A stretch of DNA of 54,697 nucleotides from an uncultured Kiloniella sp. (GTDB lineage Bacteria; Pseudomonadota; Alphaproteobacteria; Kiloniellales; Kiloniellaceae). The notes under the pieces were generated by a model. The model had not been told where the DNA came from, ran no database searches, and saw only the letters and a program-made list of their open reading frames with translations. The position numbers and the translations under genes were made by a program. The stretch is taken from NCBI RefSeq assembly GCF_937128705.1, contig NZ_CAKZMP010000098.1, forward strand, positions 1-54,697. The letters are read 5' to 3'. Positions 51,264 through 54,697 of this stretch are shown here, piece by piece; the stretch's first letter is position 1, and the number at the start of each line of letters is the position of its first letter.

Positions 51264-52229
51264 ATGTTTACAAAGCAACAGCTTGAAAGTGCTGCGCAAT
51301 ATATTTACCAACATATGTCTGCGACCCCGCAATACAGCTGGCCACAAATAAATGCAAAAGCTGGTTGTCATATTGTCGTCAAGCATGAAAATCACACGCC
51401 AATCGGCGCTTTCAAAGCACGTGGCGGGTTAACTTTCATGAGCTGGTTGCGTGCAAATCATCCTGACATAAAAGGAATCATTACCGCAACACGGGGTAAT
51501 CACGGACAGGCACAAGCTTTTGCAGCGACAATGGCCGGGATCAAATCTGTTATTGTTGTTCCTCACGGAAATTCATCAGAAAAAAACAATGCCATGCGTG
51601 CTTTTGGTGCCGAGCTGATTGAATATGGGGCCGACTTCAACGAAGCCCTTGTCGAAGTTGCCCGGCTAGCAAAGGAAAGAGACCTATTTGTCGTTCCTCC
51701 TTTTCACGAACAAATAATGTTGGGCGTGGCAACCTATGGATTGGAACTCATGACAGCCCATCCGAATTTGGATTATATTTACGTCCCTATCGGCTGCGGT
51801 TCAGGCATATGCGGTACCATAACCGCCAGAAATGCTCTGAATTTGAAAACAAAAATAATTGGTGTCGTTTCTGACCAGTTTCCAGCGGCAAAAAAATCCT
51901 TTGAAAGCGGTCAAATTATAAATACAGAAGCTGCAAACTCCTTCGCTGACGGAATGGCCGTTCGTGCACCAGTCGCAGATGCCTATAGTATCTATTCGAA
52001 AGGCGCAGAACGTATTTTAGAAGTCAGTGATGATGAAATCGCCAAAGCGACCAGAATGTATTTCAGCGATACACATAACAACGCAGAGGGAGCCGGCGCC
52101 GCCTCACTCGCTGCGGTGATGAAAGAAAGAGATAAATTAACACATAAAAAGGTCGGTGTTATTCTCACAGGAGGGAATATTGATACTAATCAGTTTAAAA
52201 CTATTCTGGAGGGAATCACGCCAACTTGA
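51264..52229 (+). CDS. PLP-dependent serine/threonine dehydratase family protein
   Basis: The 321-residue fold-type II enzyme has the PLP lysine Lys51 in PIGAFKARGG, the TRGNHGQAQAFAA loop and the phosphate-binding glycine loop GCGSGICG. It has only the catalytic domain, without the C-terminal ACT-like regulatory domain of biosynthetic IlvA. Family members include catabolic threonine and hydroxy-amino-acid dehydratases, such as the enzyme used in hydroxyectoine breakdown (EutB). The substrate is not settled. The divergent MocR regulator suggests control by an amino acid. Confidence 0.86.
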   Translation: MFTKQQLESAAQYIYQHMSATPQYSWPQINAKAGCHIVVKHENHTPIGAFKARGGLTFMSWLRANHPDIKGIITATRGNHGQAQAFAATMAGIKSVIVVPHGNSSEKNNAMRAFGAELIEYGADFNEALVEVARLAKERDLFVVPPFHEQIMLGVATYGLELMTAHPNLDYIYVPIGCGSGICGTITARNALNLKTKIIGVVSDQFPAAKKSFESGQIINTEAANSFADGMAVRAPVADAYSIYSKGAERILEVSDDEIAKATRMYFSDTHNNAEGAGAASLAAVMKERDKLTHKKVGVILTGGNIDTNQFKTILEGITPT

Positions 52230-52254
52230 TAACGATTAAGTGAAGAGCTCAGCG

Positions 52255-52959
52255 TTAGTTAACAAAATCATCACCCAATAGCACTTCCATTTCAGAAAAC
52301 GAAGAATTCAATAAAATATATTTTGAAAACCGTTTCATAAAGGGGGCGAATTCGCCCCCTAAGTAGTGATAAAGAAAGGCCGTTTTAATTTTCTGGAATT
52401 TTTTTGGCATAATCTGAAAGCCGTTTTTATTCAAATGGGAAACAACGGAAAAATCAGACGACAAGAATGCACCAACCTCTCCATTATCAAAGGCACGAAA
52501 AGCATCTTCAACACTGTTAAATATCTTACCACGACGTCCATCCATGTAATTTTCCTGCCACAAAACTCCCCGCACATACCCGACAGGTAATTGAAATGAC
52601 AGGTCCTAGTTGGGATGTCTCCACAATGAATGATTAACCGTAAAAATAGGAGTATCCGATCGGACGAAAGTTCGCTTGTATTTACTCTCTGCGATACGTA
52701 ATCGATAGAGTTCGCCATCTAAAGAAGCATTATTGAAGGCGGCAAGAGCTCTTCGCCCCGGCAAAGCTTCAACAATTATATCACAGCCAAGAGCTTTATA
52801 TACTTCCTTGAGAATACGCGCGCCGGTATCTGCTATAACACTTTCGCTGATACTGGCAATTTTCCGAGGACAATTACTCTTTACCTCTTCAGAGTATGCC
52901 ACTGAAGAGGTAAAAAATATTAAGATCGTAAATATCCATCGTACCGTAAACGGAATCAC
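52255..52959 (-). pseudogene. periplasmic substrate-binding-like protein, broken by one in-frame stop
   Basis: A signal peptide (MIPFTVRWIFTILIFFTSSVAYSEE) starts at 52959. The frame runs to a TAG at 52606-52608 after SLWRHPN and then continues open in the same frame without a shift to 52255. Together the two parts would give about 233 residues, the length of a small SBP_bac_3-like protein (KIASISESVIADTGARILKEVY; LPGRRALAAFNNASLDGELYR; VEDAFRAFDNGEVGAFLSSD). I see no insertion or deletion. Recent inactivation by a point change is the simplest explanation; stop read-through or a sequence error are alternatives. It converges on the dehydratase gene. Confidence 0.75.
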
Positions 52960-53107
52960 AATAACCTACGCCAAGCAAAGCAATTTGCTAATTCTAAAAA
53001 AAGGATATTAACTTTCGATTACTTTTTTCAAAGGCACTATTTGTAAAAGAAAACCAACAATATTTGACCTGTCATCTGCACACTCGTAAACAGAGCTAAA
53101 GAAAAAA

Positions 53108-53131
53108 GGGCTGTAGCAAATGCCACAGCCC
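53108..53131 (-). terminator. hairpin with minus-strand T run
   Basis: GGGCTGT pairs with ACAGCCC, with an inner GCA/TGC stem. On the minus strand it is followed by TTTTTTCTTT. It lies over 300 bases beyond the aldehyde dehydrogenase stop, so it may end read-through or a small unrecognised transcript. Confidence 0.65.
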
Positions 53132-53302
53132 AAGTTTAGCTAACCTGACACAAACACCTAAAATGTCAAGCCGCCTTCCAATTCCTCTAATACCTCAATT
53201 TATAGTATTATGGCAACGTATAAGTTAAATTTGCTGAAACAGATTAGGTATTTATCACCCGGCAAACAGTTACCATCATCATTCATTCTGACTGCAAAAA
53301 AG

Positions 53303-53327
53303 AAGGGGAAGCTTTTGCTTCCCCTTT
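53303..53327. terminator. intrinsic terminator-like hairpin
   Basis: AAGGGGAAGC pairs with GCTTCCCCTT around the loop TTTT. On the minus strand the tail is CTTTTTTGC, which fits a terminator for the aldehyde dehydrogenase gene about 135 bases upstream. Confidence 0.75.
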
Positions 53328-53463
53328 AGTCATATCACCTAATCTATACGAGATTCCCAATTTTAAGCATCACTAAATACTTAAAACAAACCAACTGGGC
53401 GTGGCTAAAACCAACCAGAAACACCACGAGGCACAGATACTCAGCAGAGTGTCATTACATTCC

Positions 53464-54697
53464 TCAGAGCCAAGGCAATGAGTAGGTCTTTACGTTTGTA
53501 TAGCTCTTCATGGCTTCAATAACGCCCTCTTTATACCCAAGACCGGAATCTTTGATGCCACCAAACGGTGACATTTCAATACGGTATCCAGGAACTTCCC
53601 AAACGTTCACAGTTCCTGTACGCAATTCTTTAATGAAGCGCTGAATATATTTAAAGTTATCGGTACACACGCCGGATGACAGGCCAAAAGCCGTTGAATT
53701 CGCCACACGGATCGCGTCGTCAATATCCTTTACGCGGATAATTGGAATGGCCGGCCCAAAAGTCTCTTCACGAACCAATTCACAATCGAATGGTACGTGG
53801 TCGACCACAGTCGGCGGATAAAGCGCGCCATCACGATTATTACCATAAAGCAGCTTTGCTCCTACTTCGACGGCATCATTCACACGACGTTCAAACATTG
53901 ACGCAGATTCAGCATCAATAACACAACCGAGATCTGTTTCCGGATCCATCGGATCGCCGTACTTGATTTTTTGTGCTTTTTCGAGAACCAGTTTGGAAAA
54001 CTCATCCGCGATTTCTTCAACAACCAGAATACGCTTAACAGCAGTGCAGCGCTGACCAGAGTTCTTGGTAGCACCAGAGACAGCAAGTTCCGCAGCTTTA
54101 TCGAGGTCGGCATCTTCCATCACGATAAGCGGAGCATTACCCCCAAGTTCCAGAACCGTACGGCGATATCCTGCATTCTCGGCAATATACTTGCCCACAG
54201 GAACACCACCTGTGAAAGTCACAAGCTCAATATTCTCATTCCTGATAAACTCGTTACCAAGATCTTCTGGAAGGCCAGTGATAATTGTCAGCATTTCTTT
54301 TGGCAGACCAGCTTCATAAATGATATCAGCCAAGATCAATGCCGTAAGCGGTGTTTTTTCGGTTGGTTTACAAACGATACAGTTGTTTGTTGCGATTGCT
54401 GGCGCAATCTTGTGCGAGATCATATTCAGTGGGTGGTTAAACGGTGTGATCGCAGAAATTGCTTTTAAAGGCTCACGCTCTGTGAAGATTTTACGTGACT
54501 TACCATGAGGTGTGATATCGCAAGAGAAAATCTCCCCATCGTCCAGAATACACATCTGACCAGCCAGTGTATAAACATCATAGGCACGACCAACTTCGTA
54601 TAGTGAATCCTTCTTACAAAGACCCGATTCAGCAGTGATGATGTCTGAAATCTCTTCTTTACGATCGTTCAAAATCTCTGCCACGCGGAAGAGACTT
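53464..54697 (-). CDS. phnY: aldehyde dehydrogenase, probable phosphonoacetaldehyde dehydrogenase (N-terminus missing)
   Basis: The frame is open to the right edge, so the N-terminus lies outside the window; about 411 residues are visible. ALDH landmarks are present: TPFNHPLN (oxyanion Asn), [24 protein letters not shown] and the catalytic Cys in [11 protein letters not shown]. The C-terminal run with [31 protein letters not shown] and the end NVKTYSLPW resembles phosphonoacetaldehyde dehydrogenase (PhnY), which oxidises phosphonoacetaldehyde to phosphonoacetate in 2-aminoethylphosphonate use. No other phosphonate gene is visible, so the substrate is a family-based guess. Confidence 0.75.
   Translation of the reverse strand, partial: SLFRVAEILNDRKEEISDIITAESGLCKKDSLYEVGRAYDVYTLAGQMCILDDGEIFSCDITPHGKSRKIFTEREPLKAISAITPFNHPLNMISHKIAPAIATNNCIVCKPTEKTPLTALILADIIYEAGLPKEMLTIITGLPEDLGNEFIRNENIELVTFTGGVPVGKYIAENAGYRRTVLELGGNAPLIVMEDADLDKAAELAVSGATKNSGQRCTAVKRILVVEEIADEFSKLVLEKAQKIKYGDPMDPETDLGCVIDAESASMFERRVNDAVEVGAKLLYGNNRDGALYPPTVVDHVPFDCELVREETFGPAIPIIRVKDIDDAIRVANSTAFGLSSGVCTDNFKYIQRFIKELRTGTVNVWEVPGYRIEMSPFGGIKDSGLGYKEGVIEAMKSYTNVKTYSLPWL

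Larger units (their letters stand above)
52960..53463. other. gene-free stretch with two hairpins
   Basis: No convincing gene is present in these 504 bases. A 21-codon frame at 53163-53228 lacks a ribosome site. Two strong hairpins (53108-53131 and 53303-53327) are listed separately. The region separates the aldehyde dehydrogenase from the pseudogene and is AT-rich. Confidence 0.5.

Noticed and set aside
52606-52608. Pyrrolysine codon in the binding-protein gene
   Set aside because: Pyrrolysine is known mainly from methylamine methyltransferases, and no pyl genes are in the window. A nonsense mutation is simpler.
53163-53228. Small frame encoding 21 residues (starting MSSRLPIPLIPQF)
   Set aside because: It resembles the start of a DUF1127-type protein, but there is no ribosome site and the frame stops early; not enough to call a gene or pseudogene.

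Overview
The window looks like a chromosomal segment of a heterotrophic marine alphaproteobacterium. The GC content is modest by eye. Gene content (choXWV, betI-betB, alphaproteobacterial-type betaine-homocysteine methyltransferase, GcvT-type dimethylglycine dehydrogenase, CoA-acylating MmsA, DUF1127, MocR regulators) fits the Kiloniella/Terasakiella/Thalassospira neighbourhood, but the genus is an inference. I see no rRNA, tRNA, CRISPR array, insertion sequence, phage gene or replication origin. Almost all genes are intact and closely packed, with many clear intrinsic terminators at convergent gene ends.

Layout. 1-10 kb: yaaA, an alpha/beta-hydrolase-OsmC fusion, a ParD-like/methionine aminopeptidase pair, a GNAT acetyltransferase, an FMN riboswitch followed by ribB, a DUF1203 gene, three lipoprotein genes (one FlgO-like), cysQ and a Sua5-type tRNA-modification gene. 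10-18 kb: HAD phosphatase, FAD-linked 2-hydroxyacid dehydrogenase, GNAT, mmsA divergent from a MocR regulator, an unknown 151-residue protein and a PilZ protein. 17.5-28.7 kb: a methylated-amine region holding a GlxA/GbdR-type AraC regulator, an MttB-superfamily methyltransferase, a dimethylglycine-dehydrogenase-like FAD/GcvT protein, a cytosolic gamma-glutamyltransferase family enzyme, a TSUP exporter, a FadR-type GntR regulator and a membrane-anchored FMN glutamate-synthase-type protein. 28.9-34.6 kb: a complete branched-chain 2-oxoacid dehydrogenase operon (E1alpha, E1beta, E2, E3) divergent from an Lrp-type regulator. 34.8-44.8 kb: a kinase-like membrane protein of unknown function, betaine-homocysteine methyltransferase, a HAD hydrolase, choXWV, betI, betB and a HIT protein. 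45-48.4 kb: zinc uptake (znuA divergent from zur-znuC-znuB). 48.5-54.7 kb: LysR plus DUF1127, a second MocR divergent from a serine/threonine dehydratase, a periplasmic-binding-protein pseudogene with one in-frame stop, and the C-terminal part of an aldehyde dehydrogenase resembling phosphonoacetaldehyde dehydrogenase.

How the genes fit together. Choline would be imported by ChoXWV and oxidised to betaine; BetB does the last step, but no choline dehydrogenase gene (betA) lies in this window. Betaine can give a methyl group to homocysteine (BHMT) or possibly be demethylated by the MttB-like protein. The dimethylglycine would then be oxidised by the 20856-23375 protein, passing one-carbon units to folate. 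BetI (50-bp perfect palindrome at 42060-42109) and a GbdR-like regulator (TGTCG-rich region at 20344-20855) are the likely controllers. A pair of perfect TTGGT-N3-ACCAA operators at 25392-25424 points to the adjacent FadR-type regulator. The features I consider least explained by known biology are the corrinoid-less MttB/FAD-GcvT module, the kinase-like membrane protein at 34861-36438, and the ParD-like/MAP pair.
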